From the NCBI GenBank assembly GCA_030526005.1, contig JAUNDP010000007.1, forward strand, positions 1-64,000: 64,000 nt of DNA, given 5' to 3'. This document shows, piece by piece, positions 49,301-59,228 of the stretch. This stretch comes from Eubacteriales bacterium. GTDB taxonomy: Bacteria > Bacillota > Clostridia > Lachnospirales > Lachnospiraceae. The notes under the pieces were generated by a model. That model searched no databases. It was given only the letters and a program-made list of their open reading frames with translations, and was not told where the DNA came from. How positions within the stretch are numbered: position 1 is the first letter of the stretch; each line of letters begins with the position of its first letter. The translations under genes were made by a program, and so were the position numbers.

Positions 49301-50851
49301 ATGGAAATTAAGGAGCTTCAAATCAAACATTTTGGAAAGTTTCGGAATCAAAGCATTCGTTTTCACGGAGGAGTGAACATTCTTTACGGAGAAAATGAGA
49401 TGGGGAAATCAACTCTGCACGCTTTTATCCGGGCAATCCTGTTTGGAATGGAAAAAGAAAGAGGGAGAGCCTCTAAAAATAATGAGTATATTTTGCATGA
49501 GCCATGGGATAATCCTTCCTATTATGCAGGCACGATTCGTTTCGAGAGTCGGCAGAAGATCTATCGCCTCACGAGAAACTTCAGTGAGAAGGAAAAAAGT
49601 GCGGAACTTTTCTGCGAGACGGACGGTATGGAATTGCCAGCGGATCAGGAACATATTCAAAAGCTGCTTGACGGATTCAGTGAGACGGCGTTTTGCAACA
49701 CCGTTTTTGTGGGACAGAGAAGCAGTGAGACTGCCTCAGAACTGGCTGATGAAATCCGCAACTTCGTCACAAATTATCAGGAAGAAGGAACGGGAGAGCT
49801 GAATGTGCGGGAAGCGCTCAGTCAGCTCAAAGAAAGACGGCAGGATCTTGAGCGAAAAAGAAAACAGAATCAGGATGAAAAAAAAGAAAAGATCAAGCAG
49901 ACAAAAGAAAAGATAGAAAAGACAGAAAAGGTGTTGTCTGAGCTGAGAGCTCTTGTAGAAGAACAGAACAGTCAGCTGATTCAAAAAAGGGACAGAAGAT
50001 CACAGTTTATTCATTCCCGACAGGAAACGGACAAAAAGCCGGAGAAAAATATGGGACTGTGGATGGCGGCAGTTTTGTTTCAGATTTTGTTTGGAGGACT
50101 GGCAGTGATGATCCCGATTCTGGATCTGTCACCTTGGTTTCTTGCGGTTGTGGCAGGAGTGGATTTGATTGTGCTGATGATTCTTTTCTTGCAGATTCAG
50201 ACAAAAAAGCAGAGAGCGGAAAAAAGAAATCTGGATCAGCAGCGAAAAGAAGAAGAGATCATAAAAAAAATGGAACTGGAAGAAGAAAAGCTGAATGGAA
50301 AACAGGAAATTTTCCAGGAAGAGATCCGAGAGCGGATGATGCAGCTTGGAAATCTGAGGGAGATTTTGACGGAGGCTGGTGAGGAGTGCGAGCAGGATCG
50401 AATCATGGATCGAAAAATAGAAGGGCTTCAAATTGCAGAGAACACAATCCGTGAACTGTCGAGTCAGATGTATCAGGAATTCAGCGAGAACCTGAATGAG
50501 ACCGTGTCAGATATCCTTGCCAGAATCACAAGAGGACGATATACAAAAATTCTTCTGGATGAAAATTTGAATATCCGAATTGACGCCGGGGATCATCTGC
50601 TCTATCTGTATCAGGTCAGCCGGGGAACCATGGATCAGATTTATTTTGCGCTTCGCATGGCAGTCGGAGAATTTTTCTTTCAGGAAGAAAAACTGCCAGT
50701 GATTCTGGACGATGTGTTTGTCATGTATGATGACAGAAGACTGAAAGAAGTACTGCGCTGGCTGTTTTACAGCAATCGTCAGGTATTGCTTTTTACCTGC
50801 CATAAAAGAGAACGAGAGCTTTTGCAGGAGATTATCAGAGAAGAAGCATAA
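49301..50851 (+). CDS. SbcC/YhaN-like ATPase with membrane segments
   Basis: 516 residues from the ATG at 49301 (GGGAG upstream). N-terminal Walker A GENEMGKST (about 31-39), a hinge of two coiled coils (about 175-250 and 300-370) interrupted by two membrane helices (about 258-276 and 282-300), and a C-terminal part with signature SRGTMDQIYFALRMA and Walker B LPVILDDVFVMYDD. It is much shorter than the roughly 960-residue Bacillus YhaN, mainly in the coils. The membrane segments in the coil suggest that the complex is tethered at the membrane. Partner of the upstream nuclease. Confidence 0.87.
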   Translation: MEIKELQIKHFGKFRNQSIRFHGGVNILYGENEMGKSTLHAFIRAILFGMEKERGRASKNNEYILHEPWDNPSYYAGTIRFESRQKIYRLTRNFSEKEKSAELFCETDGMELPADQEHIQKLLDGFSETAFCNTVFVGQRSSETASELADEIRNFVTNYQEEGTGELNVREALSQLKERRQDLERKRKQNQDEKKEKIKQTKEKIEKTEKVLSELRALVEEQNSQLIQKRDRRSQFIHSRQETDKKPEKNMGLWMAAVLFQILFGGLAVMIPILDLSPWFLAVVAGVDLIVLMILFLQIQTKKQRAEKRNLDQQRKEEEIIKKMELEEEKLNGKQEIFQEEIRERMMQLGNLREILTEAGEECEQDRIMDRKIEGLQIAENTIRELSSQMYQEFSENLNETVSDILARITRGRYTKILLDENLNIRIDAGDHLLYLYQVSRGTMDQIYFALRMAVGEFFFQEEKLPVILDDVFVMYDDRRLKEVLRWLFYSNRQVLLFTCHKRERELLQEIIREEA

Positions 50852-50907
50852 TATCCTGCAATAAGAAAACACAGAAAAAGAATAAGACAGAAAAGAATAT
50901 CATAAAA

Positions 50908-50965
50908 ATGAAACCGCTGCTTCACGGATGATTGCTCAGCCATGAAGCGGCGGTTTCATTTGTTT
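50908..50965. terminator. strong bidirectional terminator
   Basis: ATGAAACCGCTGCTTCA and TGAAGCGGCGGTTTCAT form a 16-17 base stem with one G-U pair, between converging genes. Confidence 0.9.
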
Positions 50966-50982
50966 AACTGTTTTGGTATATC

Positions 50983-52158
50983 TTATTTGTTTTTATGTTT
51001 TGCAAGGAATTTCTGAATACGATCAGTCGGGTTCAGCAGAGAGCTGATGGATGCGTCGTGATTCAGCGTATCGATAATATAAGCGATATATTTGCTCATA
51101 TCACAATTTACATAATATGGTTTTGATAACAGTTCAGGAGTCTGATATACAAGGTTTGTAGTGAGGACGAAATCGAACAGTCCTTCTTCATAAGCCTGAT
51201 CAAATTTGTCCATACCGTTTGTGAACAGACCGAATGTAGCGCAGATGAAAATACGTCCTGCTTTTCTGGATTTCAATTCTTTTGCAACGTCAATCACACT
51301 TCCGCCGGAAGAGATCATATCGTCGATGATGATCATATCTTTGCCTTCCACATCTGTTCCAAGGAATTCATGAGCCACAATCGGGTTTGTACCGTTTACA
51401 ATGTGCGCATAATCTCTTCTCTTATAGAACATACCCATATCGACGCCGAGGACGTTTGCCATATAGATCGCACGGCCTGTGCCGCCTTCATCCGGGCTGA
51501 TAACCATCAGGTGCTGAGGGTCAAGAGAAATGTCAGGAGCAGCGCGGAATAAACCTTTGATGAACTGGTATGCAGGCTGTACTGTCTCAAATCCATGCAG
51601 AGGGATCGCATTCTGAACACGAGGATCGTGAGCGTCAAAAGTGATGATATTGTCTACATTCATGTCAACTAATTCCTGCAGAGCAAGCGCACAGTCAAGG
51701 GACTCACGGCTGGTGCGTTTGTGCTGACGGCTTTCATATAAGAATGGCATGATGACAGTGATTCTTTTTGCTTTTCCTTCTACAGCTGCGATGATACGTT
51801 TTAAATCCTGAAAATGATCATCCGGTGACATATGGTTGACGTGACCGCACAGAGAGTATGTCATACTGTAATTGCAGACATCCACTAAAATATATAAGTC
51901 ATCGCCGCGCACAGATTCTTTGATGACTCCCTTTGCCTCACCGGAACCAAAACGAGGGGTTGCAGCCTGGATGATGTAATTATCTCTCTGATATCCCTCA
52001 AATGCAACGGTTGCGGCATCTGTGTGGTTTCTTTCCTGACGCCATTTCACAAGGTAAGCGTTGATTTTTTCACCGAGTGTTTTACAGCTTTCCAGCGGAA
52101 TAATACCAAGAGATCCGACAGGAATAGTTTCAAGATTGCGTTCATCTGTTGTTTGCAT
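50983..52158 (-). CDS. prs: ribose-phosphate pyrophosphokinase (PRPP synthase)
   Basis: Makes phosphoribosyl pyrophosphate from ribose-5-phosphate and ATP for nucleotide, His and Trp synthesis. 391 residues, longer than the usual 310-320: there are insertions in the N-terminal half. The PRPP loop MIIIDDMISSGGSV and the metal-binding region FDAHDPRVQNAIPL are present. GGAG is 8 bases before the ATG. This long form is the one I associate with Lachnospiraceae; the class (allosteric or not) is not clear from sequence. Confidence 0.9.
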   Translation of the reverse strand: MQTTDERNLETIPVGSLGIIPLESCKTLGEKINAYLVKWRQERNHTDAATVAFEGYQRDNYIIQAATPRFGSGEAKGVIKESVRGDDLYILVDVCNYSMTYSLCGHVNHMSPDDHFQDLKRIIAAVEGKAKRITVIMPFLYESRQHKRTSRESLDCALALQELVDMNVDNIITFDAHDPRVQNAIPLHGFETVQPAYQFIKGLFRAAPDISLDPQHLMVISPDEGGTGRAIYMANVLGVDMGMFYKRRDYAHIVNGTNPIVAHEFLGTDVEGKDMIIIDDMISSGGSVIDVAKELKSRKAGRIFICATFGLFTNGMDKFDQAYEEGLFDFVLTTNLVYQTPELLSKPYYVNCDMSKYIAYIIDTLNHDASISSLLNPTDRIQKFLAKHKNK

Positions 52159-52207
52159 GATATATTCTCCTTCATTGTTTAATAATAATTCAATAACTGG
52201 CTACTTT

Positions 52208-52235
52208 AGTTTATCACAAAGATTTCTCTGGTCAA
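52208..52235 (-). promoter_or_regulatory. promoter of prs
   Basis: On the minus strand TTGACC (52230-52235), 16-base spacer, TAAACT (52208-52213). The -35 overlaps the end of the dnaC-like gene. Confidence 0.5.
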
Positions 52236-53224
52236 GCTTTTCTTCCCGATAATTTTTTCTGAATGCGGATATCGTCCCCGATCAGCTTGCACATCGTGTA
52301 ATTGCTGGTGATTCGTGAAAAGACACGCTCGGAATAAGTATCAGAAAAACGATTCATCGGAAGGTTGGTGGAAATAATCGTACTTTTTTTGCGGATCAAT
52401 CGTTCATTGATGCAGAGAAAGAGCTGCGAGGAGACAAATGCGTTTGTCAATTCTGTGCCTAGATCGTCAATAATCAGCAGATCGCAGTCAAAGATATACG
52501 GATAAAGCTCCATGGCGTCCTCTTCTCTGGAAAAGGTATATTTTGCAAATAAATCAAAAAGCTGAAATGCCGAGAAATAGATAACCGAATGAGAACGGTC
52601 GATTAACCATTTTGCGATACAGTGCGACAAAAATGTTTTTCCCACACCCGTGTCGCCGTAGAAAAACAGATTGCCGGGTGTTGTGTCAAAGGAAACTAAA
52701 AATTCTCTGCAGTCTGCCACCACTTTTTTGGCAGTGTCCAAAGCAGAGAGCTTTGTGGCAGGATTGATGATATCTTTTGAGTAATATTGAAAAGAAAACT
52801 TGGAAAAATTTTCTTCCTCTAAAACTTCCCGCACATTCGACTGCATATAGAGCAGATCAATCTCCTTCTGTTTAAAACAATGACATTTTTCATTTTCAAT
52901 AAAACCAGTATCCCGACAGTCAGGACATTTGTAGTGAAGTTCCAGATAATCAGCAGGAAATCCATGGCGGACAAGCAGATCGCTGCGCTTGGCAGAAAGA
53001 GCGGCAATCTGCTCTTTTAAATCATTCAGCGCCATCTCATCTCCAAAGAGCAGCTTCCTGGCGCGGCTGACACAGAGAGAAGAAATTTCGTGATCGATCT
53101 CAGCCAGCTGCGGAAGCGCTTCATATGCTTTTTGGATACATTCGTCCTGACGGTGTTTGTTTTCAAACTGATCCTGCTGATAAGTGCGCAGGATCGCGTC
53201 ATATTGTGAATTTTTTAAAGACAA
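52232..53224 (-). CDS. DnaC/DnaI-like helicase loader
   Basis: Loads the replicative helicase. The best start is the TTG at 53224, with AAGGAGA seven bases upstream, giving 330 residues; a GTG 33 bases earlier has no ribosome site and would place AAGGAG inside the gene. A zinc-finger region CPDCRDTGF...CHCF (about 100-120), Walker A GDTGVGKTFLSH (about 185-196) and Walker B LLIIDDLGTE mark the AAA+ ATPase. It follows the dnaD-like gene by 53 bases in the same transcript, as in a primosome operon. Confidence 0.9.
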   Translation of the reverse strand: MSLKNSQYDAILRTYQQDQFENKHRQDECIQKAYEALPQLAEIDHEISSLCVSRARKLLFGDEMALNDLKEQIAALSAKRSDLLVRHGFPADYLELHYKCPDCRDTGFIENEKCHCFKQKEIDLLYMQSNVREVLEEENFSKFSFQYYSKDIINPATKLSALDTAKKVVADCREFLVSFDTTPGNLFFYGDTGVGKTFLSHCIAKWLIDRSHSVIYFSAFQLFDLFAKYTFSREEDAMELYPYIFDCDLLIIDDLGTELTNAFVSSQLFLCINERLIRKKSTIISTNLPMNRFSDTYSERVFSRITSNYTMCKLIGDDIRIQKKLSGRKA

Positions 53225-53277
53225 AGAAATCTCTCCTTTTAGAAAAAATTTGGACACGTTCTGAAAAAAGTCCTATT

Positions 53278-54333
53278 TCAGTCCGCATTTAAAAGTTGTT
53301 TTTCAAGTTGATCAAAATCATACTGACGCTGATGGAAATTGTTGAAACGGTTATTGGAAGAAGCGGCAGGCGCCTGAGGCGCAGCGGACGGACGCTTTGG
53401 TTTTGACTGCTCTTCTGTGGCCTTTAACTGTTCCAGACTTTTGATCCCGTTTGCCTGCCAGTCAGAAAGAATTTTTTCCGTGTAAGAAAATTTTGGCTGG
53501 TGAATACGCTCAATCGTCCTATTACATGCTTCTATGATTAAATCAAGAGGAAAATTGTATTCTTTCATCCAGCGCGCCATATAATCAATCTCTGACTGGA
53601 CAGGATTTCGCCCGCGGATTCCAAACGCTTTCAAGATCGAATAATAGTTTCTCATATATTGCATACTCTGTTTTGCGTCAGAGACAGTGGAGATTCCTTC
53701 TTTTGCCCAGGACAGAGCTACGCTTTCCATGTAGCGATAGTTTCCGCAGCCTTTTGACACGCAGTATTCAATCAGATATTCGATCAGATCGAGAGAAAAA
53801 TGGAGTCCGTCGTAGAAATATAAAATAGTAGAGATCTCCAAAGGGTCTAAAGTTTTTCCAAGATATTGCTCTGCGATAAAAAGGAGCTGCTGAATTTCTT
53901 CCTTTGACTGCAAAAAAGCAAGTTTCTCCGGCGTCATCTTTTTTATTTCCGTTTCCTGCACAGAAGGCGCTGAAGAGGATGCGGCCGATGCGATCGAGAC
54001 AGACGAAGGATCTGCTTCCCGCATCGAGTTTTCACGGGAGGGAATATCTAAAAAAGTAATATCGGTAATCCATCCTGTTTCACTTTTTGTCAGGCGCAAA
54101 AGCCCCAGCTTTTCCCAGTAGGCAAGAGCGCGTTTGATATCTTTTTCTGTATGATCCAGAAGATCTGAGATGGCGGCAAAAGAAATTTCTTCCCCAGCCT
54201 GCGCACAGCGCAGCAGATAAAGATACAATTTCACATATTCCCCATTTGCTGAGGCCATATATTGATCAATAAATTGATTTTGCAGGATTGTAGTATTTTT
54301 TGTTTGGTTCGTGTGTACAAATAATGGGTTCAT
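53278..54333 (-). CDS. DnaD-domain primosome protein
   Basis: 351 residues: N-terminal winged-helix part (about 1-100), an Ala/Ser-rich linker, then two DnaB_2/DnaD-type helical domains (about 145-220 and 230-295) and a basic, disordered C-terminus. DnaD-type proteins remodel DNA at replication starts and help recruit the helicase loader. AAGGTGA is 7 bases before the ATG. Pairing with the helicase-loader gene supports the role. Confidence 0.9.
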   Translation of the reverse strand: MNPLFVHTNQTKNTTILQNQFIDQYMASANGEYVKLYLYLLRCAQAGEEISFAAISDLLDHTEKDIKRALAYWEKLGLLRLTKSETGWITDITFLDIPSRENSMREADPSSVSIASAASSSAPSVQETEIKKMTPEKLAFLQSKEEIQQLLFIAEQYLGKTLDPLEISTILYFYDGLHFSLDLIEYLIEYCVSKGCGNYRYMESVALSWAKEGISTVSDAKQSMQYMRNYYSILKAFGIRGRNPVQSEIDYMARWMKEYNFPLDLIIEACNRTIERIHQPKFSYTEKILSDWQANGIKSLEQLKATEEQSKPKRPSAAPQAPAASSNNRFNNFHQRQYDFDQLEKQLLNAD

Positions 54334-54432
54334 GTGGTCACCTTCTGGAAATAATGAATTCAGTTCAATTATGGTCTAATTAGTATACCACAACTCGAAT
54401 CAAAAGAGAATATCCAGTTTTTACAGAAAAAA

Positions 54433-54473
54433 ATCCACATACTATTTTTAAAGAATCAACATAGTATGTGGAT
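54433..54473 (-). terminator. terminator of murC
   Basis: ATCCACATACTA and TAGTATGTGGAT form a perfect 12-base stem; on the minus strand it is followed by TTTTTT. Confidence 0.9.
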
Positions 54474-54479
54474 CAATCA

Positions 54480-55862
54480 TCAGGAGATACCCAATAAATT
54501 TTCGCCGATTTTGACAACATCGCCTGCACCCATGGTGATCAGAAGATCGCCAGGCGTACAGTTTTCCAAAAGGAAAGTCTCAATCTGGTCAAAAGAAGGG
54601 AAATAATGGACATCTGTGCCAAGATGTTCGATTTTTTCTTTTAATGTCTCAGAGCTGATTCCAAGGTTATCCGTCTCTCTGGCCGGATAGATTTCAGCAA
54701 GCACAACATGATCGGAGAGAGAAAGCGCTTCAGCAAATTCATCCATCAGAGCTTTTGTGCGCGTGTATGTATGAGGCTGAAATACACACCAGATCGATTT
54801 GTGAGGATAATTTTTTGCTGCCTGCAAAGAAGCTTTGATTTCTGTAGGGTGATGGGCATAATCATCGATCACTGTCACATTTCCGACACTGCCTTTATAC
54901 TGGAATCGACGGTCTGTGCCATGAAAATCAGATAAGCCTTTTTCAATGACAGACTCATCAATGCCGAGCAGACGGCAAAGTGCAATCGCAGACAGTGCAT
55001 TGGAGACATTGTGGATGCCTGGCACACTCAATTTGAAGCGACCGATGCGCTCTCCTTTACAGATACAGTCAAAAGAGGCATGAGCAAATTCGTCAAATGT
55101 GATATCAGAAGCATAATAATCACTCTCAGACTCCTTGCCGTAAGTGATAACATTGCAAGGAAGTCCATCCGTGATTTCCTGCACATTTGGAATTTCGCCG
55201 TTGATAATCAAAGTTCCGTCTTTCGGAAGAAGTTCAGAGAAGAGACGGAAAGAATGACGGATATCATCCAGATCTTTAAAGAAGTCAAGATGATCGGCGT
55301 CAATATTCAGGATAATACTGATCTTCGGATAAAAATGAAGAAAACTGTTTGTGTATTCACACGCTTCTGTCAGAAATACCTGGGAATCTCCGACACGGAT
55401 ATTTCCATTGATAGACTGCAGGATACCGCCTACAGAGATTGTAGGATCCAAATCAGCGGCAAGGAAAATCTGAGAAATCATAGAAGTAGTAGTTGTCTTT
55501 CCATGTGTTCCGGATACGGCGATCGGTGTTTCATAATTTGCCATAATCTGTCCCAGAAGCTCCGCGCGTGTCAGCATTGGGATGCCTTTTTGAACAGCGG
55601 CTGAAAATTCCGGATTGTCAGGATGGATGGCTGCTGTGTAGACGACAACATCTGTTCCATCTTCAATATTTGAAGCACTCTGACCATAGAAAACTTTTAC
55701 CCCTTTTTCCTCCATCCACTTTGTCAGAGGAGATTCCTTTGCGTCAGAGCCGGAAATCTGAAAATGACGGTCGAGCAAAATAGAGGCAAGACCGCTCATG
55801 CTGATTCCGCCGATTCCGATAAAATGAATATGAATCGGACGGTTAAAATCTATCTGATACAT
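54480..55862 (-). CDS. murC: UDP-N-acetylmuramate--L-alanine ligase
   Basis: Adds L-Ala to UDP-MurNAc in peptidoglycan synthesis; cytosolic. 460 residues of the usual Mur-ligase layout: Rossmann N-terminus IHFIGIGGISMSGLA, ATP loop SGTHGKTTTTSM, central HLDFFKDLDDI, and the C-terminal DDYAHHPTEIKA region. AAGGAGTG is about 10 bases before the ATG. It is transcribed alone. Confidence 0.96.
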   Translation of the reverse strand: MYQIDFNRPIHIHFIGIGGISMSGLASILLDRHFQISGSDAKESPLTKWMEEKGVKVFYGQSASNIEDGTDVVVYTAAIHPDNPEFSAAVQKGIPMLTRAELLGQIMANYETPIAVSGTHGKTTTTSMISQIFLAADLDPTISVGGILQSINGNIRVGDSQVFLTEACEYTNSFLHFYPKISIILNIDADHLDFFKDLDDIRHSFRLFSELLPKDGTLIINGEIPNVQEITDGLPCNVITYGKESESDYYASDITFDEFAHASFDCICKGERIGRFKLSVPGIHNVSNALSAIALCRLLGIDESVIEKGLSDFHGTDRRFQYKGSVGNVTVIDDYAHHPTEIKASLQAAKNYPHKSIWCVFQPHTYTRTKALMDEFAEALSLSDHVVLAEIYPARETDNLGISSETLKEKIEHLGTDVHYFPSFDQIETFLLENCTPGDLLITMGAGDVVKIGENLLGIS

Positions 55863-56396
55863 TGTGACGTCACTCCTTTATTTTATAAGATTTTATAATG
55901 GAAAAGCGGAAGACAAATCGTGAATTGCATGATACGGTACGGTATATGCTATCTGTGTTTCACACTTTTCAGCAGAATTGTTCTATCTCGATTATATACT
56001 AGAGCAGCGATCTGCGCAACTTATTTGCTCTGATTTCCAATACAGGATGAGAAAAGGCCGTTACAGTGTTTTCTTATCTGCAAAGAAAAGGTGGAGAAAA
56101 AGTAAGGATTACTTTAGAAACATTCAGAACAGACGAAAAAAAGACGAGTTAAAAGGAAAATTGACGATTTGAGACGAAAAGTTATGTAAAAACTATACAA
56201 AATATAAAATGAAAAACCAGAAATAAAGGGAAAAAGATATAAAAGTGTCGAAAAATGGAAAAAACAGGATGAAAAGTAATTGATGAATTATGATGAAAAG
56301 ATGTAAAATTTTTCGATTTTTTTGTAAAAAATGTTCACTATTTCAAAAATATGTGCTATAATAAAAAAATAATAAATTACAACAAGAGGTGATAGC
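55863..56396. other. 534-base AT-rich intergenic region between murC and glgC
   Basis: No gene is supported: the one open frame on the plus strand (55978-56172) starts with TTG and lacks a ribosome site. The region is very AT-rich and holds the murC promoter at one end and the glgC promoter (56334-56362) at the other. Confidence 0.7.
56334..56362 (+). promoter_or_regulatory. promoter of glgC-glgD
   Basis: TTCACT (56334-56339), 17-base spacer, TATAAT (56357-56362), 34 bases before the glgC start. Confidence 0.75.
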
Positions 56397-57671
56397 GTGA
56401 TTAAGAAAGAAATGATTGCAATGTTGCTAGCAGGCGGACAAGGAAGCCGTCTCGGCGTATTGACAGCAAAAGTAGCAAAACCAGCCGTAGCTTTTGGCGG
56501 AAAATATAGAATTATTGATTTCCCGCTCAGTAACTGTATTAATTCTGGTATAGATACAGTAGGTGTATTAACGCAGTATCAGCCGTTGCGCTTAAATTCT
56601 CACATTGGAATTGGTATCCCGTGGGATTTGGACAGAAATATCGGCGGTGTGACTGTTTTGCCTCCATATGAGAAGAGTACAAACAGCGAGTGGTATACAG
56701 GTACTGCAAATGCGATTTATCAGAATCTGGACTACATGGAATCTTTTAATCCGGACTATGTATTGATCTTATCCGGTGACCATATTTATAAAATGGATTA
56801 TGAGGTGATGCTTGACTTCCATAAGGCAAGCAATGCAGATGTCAGCATTGCTGTTATGCCGGTGCCGATGGAGGAGGCGAGCCGTTTCGGAATCGTCATC
56901 GCAGACGATCAGAATACGATCACAGAGTTCCAGGAGAAACCGGAACATCCAAAGAGCAATCTGGCATCCATGGGTATCTATATTTTCTCATGGAAAGTTT
57001 TAAAAGAAGCGCTGATCGCAATGTCCGATGTAAACGGATGCGATTTTGGAAAACATATCATTCCATACTGTCATGAGAACGGCAGAAAGCTGGTTGCTTA
57101 TGAATACAATGGATATTGGAAAGATGTAGGAACATTAGGTTCTTATTGGGAAGCAAATATGGAACTGATTGATATCATTCCTGAATTTAATTTATATGAA
57201 GAATACTGGAAAATCTATACAAAGAGCGATATCATTCCTCCACAGTATGTTTCTCCGGAAGCAAAAATATTCAGAAGTATCATCGGAGACGGCTGCGAGA
57301 TCTACGGAGAAGTTGAAAATTCTGTCATCGGAGCGGGCGTTACGATCGAGAAAGGAGCAGTGGTGCGCAACTCCATCATCATGAAAGAGACAACGATTGG
57401 TGAGGGGGCAGTGATTGACAAAGCGATCATTGCAGAAAATGTGGAGATTGGAAAGAATGTTGTCCTCGGCGTGGGCGAAGAAGTTCCAAACAAGGTGAAA
57501 CCAAATATTTACTCCTTCGGTCTTGTGACAGTCGGAGAGAAATCTTACATACCGGCAAATGTAAAAGTCGGAAAGAACACAGCAATTTCAGGAAAGACAG
57601 CTCCGGAAGATTATCCGGATGGCGTATTGGAAAGCGGCGAAACTTTAATTAAGGCAGGTGGAATTTCATGA
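56397..57671 (+). CDS. glgC: glucose-1-phosphate adenylyltransferase, catalytic subunit
   Basis: Makes ADP-glucose for glycogen synthesis. 424 residues from a GTG with AGAGGTGA 7 bases upstream. Nucleotide-binding [20 protein letters not shown], the catalytic Asp in [11 protein letters not shown], substrate site EKPEHPKS and a left-handed beta-helix C-terminus are present. The stop overlaps the glgD start (ATGA), as expected for a two-subunit enzyme in Firmicutes. Confidence 0.96.
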   Translation: MIKKEMIAMLLAGGQGSRLGVLTAKVAKPAVAFGGKYRIIDFPLSNCINSGIDTVGVLTQYQPLRLNSHIGIGIPWDLDRNIGGVTVLPPYEKSTNSEWYTGTANAIYQNLDYMESFNPDYVLILSGDHIYKMDYEVMLDFHKASNADVSIAVMPVPMEEASRFGIVIADDQNTITEFQEKPEHPKSNLASMGIYIFSWKVLKEALIAMSDVNGCDFGKHIIPYCHENGRKLVAYEYNGYWKDVGTLGSYWEANMELIDIIPEFNLYEEYWKIYTKSDIIPPQYVSPEAKIFRSIIGDGCEIYGEVENSVIGAGVTIEKGAVVRNSIIMKETTIGEGAVIDKAIIAENVEIGKNVVLGVGEEVPNKVKPNIYSFGLVTVGEKSYIPANVKVGKNTAISGKTAPEDYPDGVLESGETLIKAGGIS

Positions 57672-58786
57672 GAGCAGTAGGTATTATTTTAGCAGGCGGA
57701 AACAACTATAGAATGAGAGAATTGTCAAATAAGAGAGCTATTGCTGCCATGCCGGTTGCAGGAAGTTACCGAAGCATTGACTTTGCGCTGAGCAATATGA
57801 CAAATTCATCTGTACAGAAAGTGGCTGTCTTGACACAGTACAATGCAAGATCTTTAAATGAACATTTAAGCTCATCAAAATGGTGGGATTTCGGAAGAAA
57901 GCAGGGCGGATTATTTGTATTCACACCAACGGTTACACATGACAACAGCTTCTGGTACAGAGGTACTGCAGACGCAATCGGACAGAATCTGGATTTCCTT
58001 AAAAAATGTCATGAACCATATGTAATCATTGCATCCGGAGACGGCGTGTATAAACTGGATTACAACAAAGTTCTGGAATATCATATCGAAAAGAAAGCAG
58101 ATATCACGGTTGTATGTAAAGATATGGAACCGGGCGAAGATGTGACAAGATTTGGCGTTGTCAGAATGAATGAAGACTGCCGAATTGAAGATTTTGAGGA
58201 AAAACCGATGGTATCCTCATCCCATACAATCTCCACAGGTATCTATGTGATCCGCAGAAGACAGCTGATAGAGCTGATTGAGAGATGTATGCAGGAAGAC
58301 CGTCATGACTTTGTAAAAGATATTTTAATTCGATATAAAAATTTAAAGAGAATCTATGGATATAAAATTTCTACTTACTGGAGCAGTATCTCAACGGTAG
58401 AGTCTTACTACAAGACAAACATGGATTTCCTGAAAAAAGAAGTAAGAGATTATTTCTTCCGTCAGTATCCGGATGTCTACTCAAAAGTGGACGATCTGCC
58501 GCCGGCAAAATATAATCCAGGATCAGAAGTGAAGAACAGTCTTGTATCCAGCGGATGTATTGTAAATGGGTATGTAGAAAATTCTGTTTTGTTTAAGAAA
58601 GTATTTGTCGGTGATAATTGCGTAATCAAAAATTCAATTATCCTGAATGATGTCTATTTAGGAGACAACACACATATTGAAAACTGCATCGTAGAGAGCC
58701 GTGATACAATTCGGGCGAACTCCTACCATATCGGAGAAGACGGAATTAAAATCGTGGTTGAGAAAAATGAACGATATGTATTTTGA
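57668..58786 (+). CDS. glgD: GlgD subunit of glucose-1-phosphate adenylyltransferase
   Basis: 372 residues, homologous to GlgC but with altered catalytic loops ([12 protein letters not shown] where GlgC has GGQGSRLG), so it is a regulatory or stabilising partner, as in Bacillus. The region [11 protein letters not shown] and the C-terminal beta-helix repeats are kept. AGGTGG precedes the ATG. Coupled to glgC. Confidence 0.95.
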   Translation: MRAVGIILAGGNNYRMRELSNKRAIAAMPVAGSYRSIDFALSNMTNSSVQKVAVLTQYNARSLNEHLSSSKWWDFGRKQGGLFVFTPTVTHDNSFWYRGTADAIGQNLDFLKKCHEPYVIIASGDGVYKLDYNKVLEYHIEKKADITVVCKDMEPGEDVTRFGVVRMNEDCRIEDFEEKPMVSSSHTISTGIYVIRRRQLIELIERCMQEDRHDFVKDILIRYKNLKRIYGYKISTYWSSISTVESYYKTNMDFLKKEVRDYFFRQYPDVYSKVDDLPPAKYNPGSEVKNSLVSSGCIVNGYVENSVLFKKVFVGDNCVIKNSIILNDVYLGDNTHIENCIVESRDTIRANSYHIGEDGIKIVVEKNERYVF

Positions 58787-58816
58787 AAGATGATGTAGGA
58801 AAGGGGCCTGGAAGTT

Positions 58817-59113
58817 ATGAAAATTACTGATGTTAGAGTGCGCAAGGTCGCAAAAGAAGGAAAAATGAAAGCAGTTGTTTCTATCACGATTGATGATGAA
58901 TTTGTTGTTCATGATATCAAAGTGATTGAGGGAGAGAAAGGTTTATTTATCGCTATGCCTAGCAGAAAAGCTTCCGATGGAGAATATCGCGATATCACAC
59001 ATCCGATCAACTCTGAGACGAGAGAACGCATCCAGAAAATTATTCTGGAACAATATGAGGCGGCTGTAGCAGAAGCGGCGGAAGCAGCAGCAACAGAGGC
59101 AGCAGAGGCGTAA
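58817..59113 (+). CDS. spoVG: SpoVG, RNA/DNA-binding regulator
   Basis: 98 residues. The core [24 protein letters not shown] and [21 protein letters not shown] match SpoVG, a small nucleic-acid-binding protein that affects sporulation, capsule and envelope gene expression in Firmicutes. The C-terminus is an Ala/Glu-rich tail. It lies 30 bases after glgD, so it can be read from the glg promoter, and a terminator follows. Confidence 0.95.
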   Translation: MKITDVRVRKVAKEGKMKAVVSITIDDEFVVHDIKVIEGEKGLFIAMPSRKASDGEYRDITHPINSETRERIQKIILEQYEAAVAEAAEAAATEAAEA

Positions 59114-59146
59114 ATAAAAAGAGTTTTTACATATAAGTAAAAAATA

Positions 59147-59203
59147 AAGAGATGTATGCGGCTACATTCAGAAATGTGGTTTGCATACATCTTTTATTTT
59201 TTA
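59147..59203 (+). terminator. terminator after spoVG
   Basis: AGATGTATGC/GCATACATCT with a secondary stem inside, followed by T-rich sequence. It ends the glgC-glgD-spoVG unit. Confidence 0.85.
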
Positions 59204-59228
59204 ATATTTTTTTGAAAGGATTTTATCT

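Noticed and set aside
53225-53257. GTG start 11 codons upstream in the helicase loader gene
   Set aside because: No ribosome site before it, while AAGGAG inside this stretch is ideally placed for the TTG at 53224.
55978-56172. 64-codon open frame between murC and glgC
   Set aside because: Starts with TTG, has no ribosome site and a composition like the AT-rich intergenic DNA around it.
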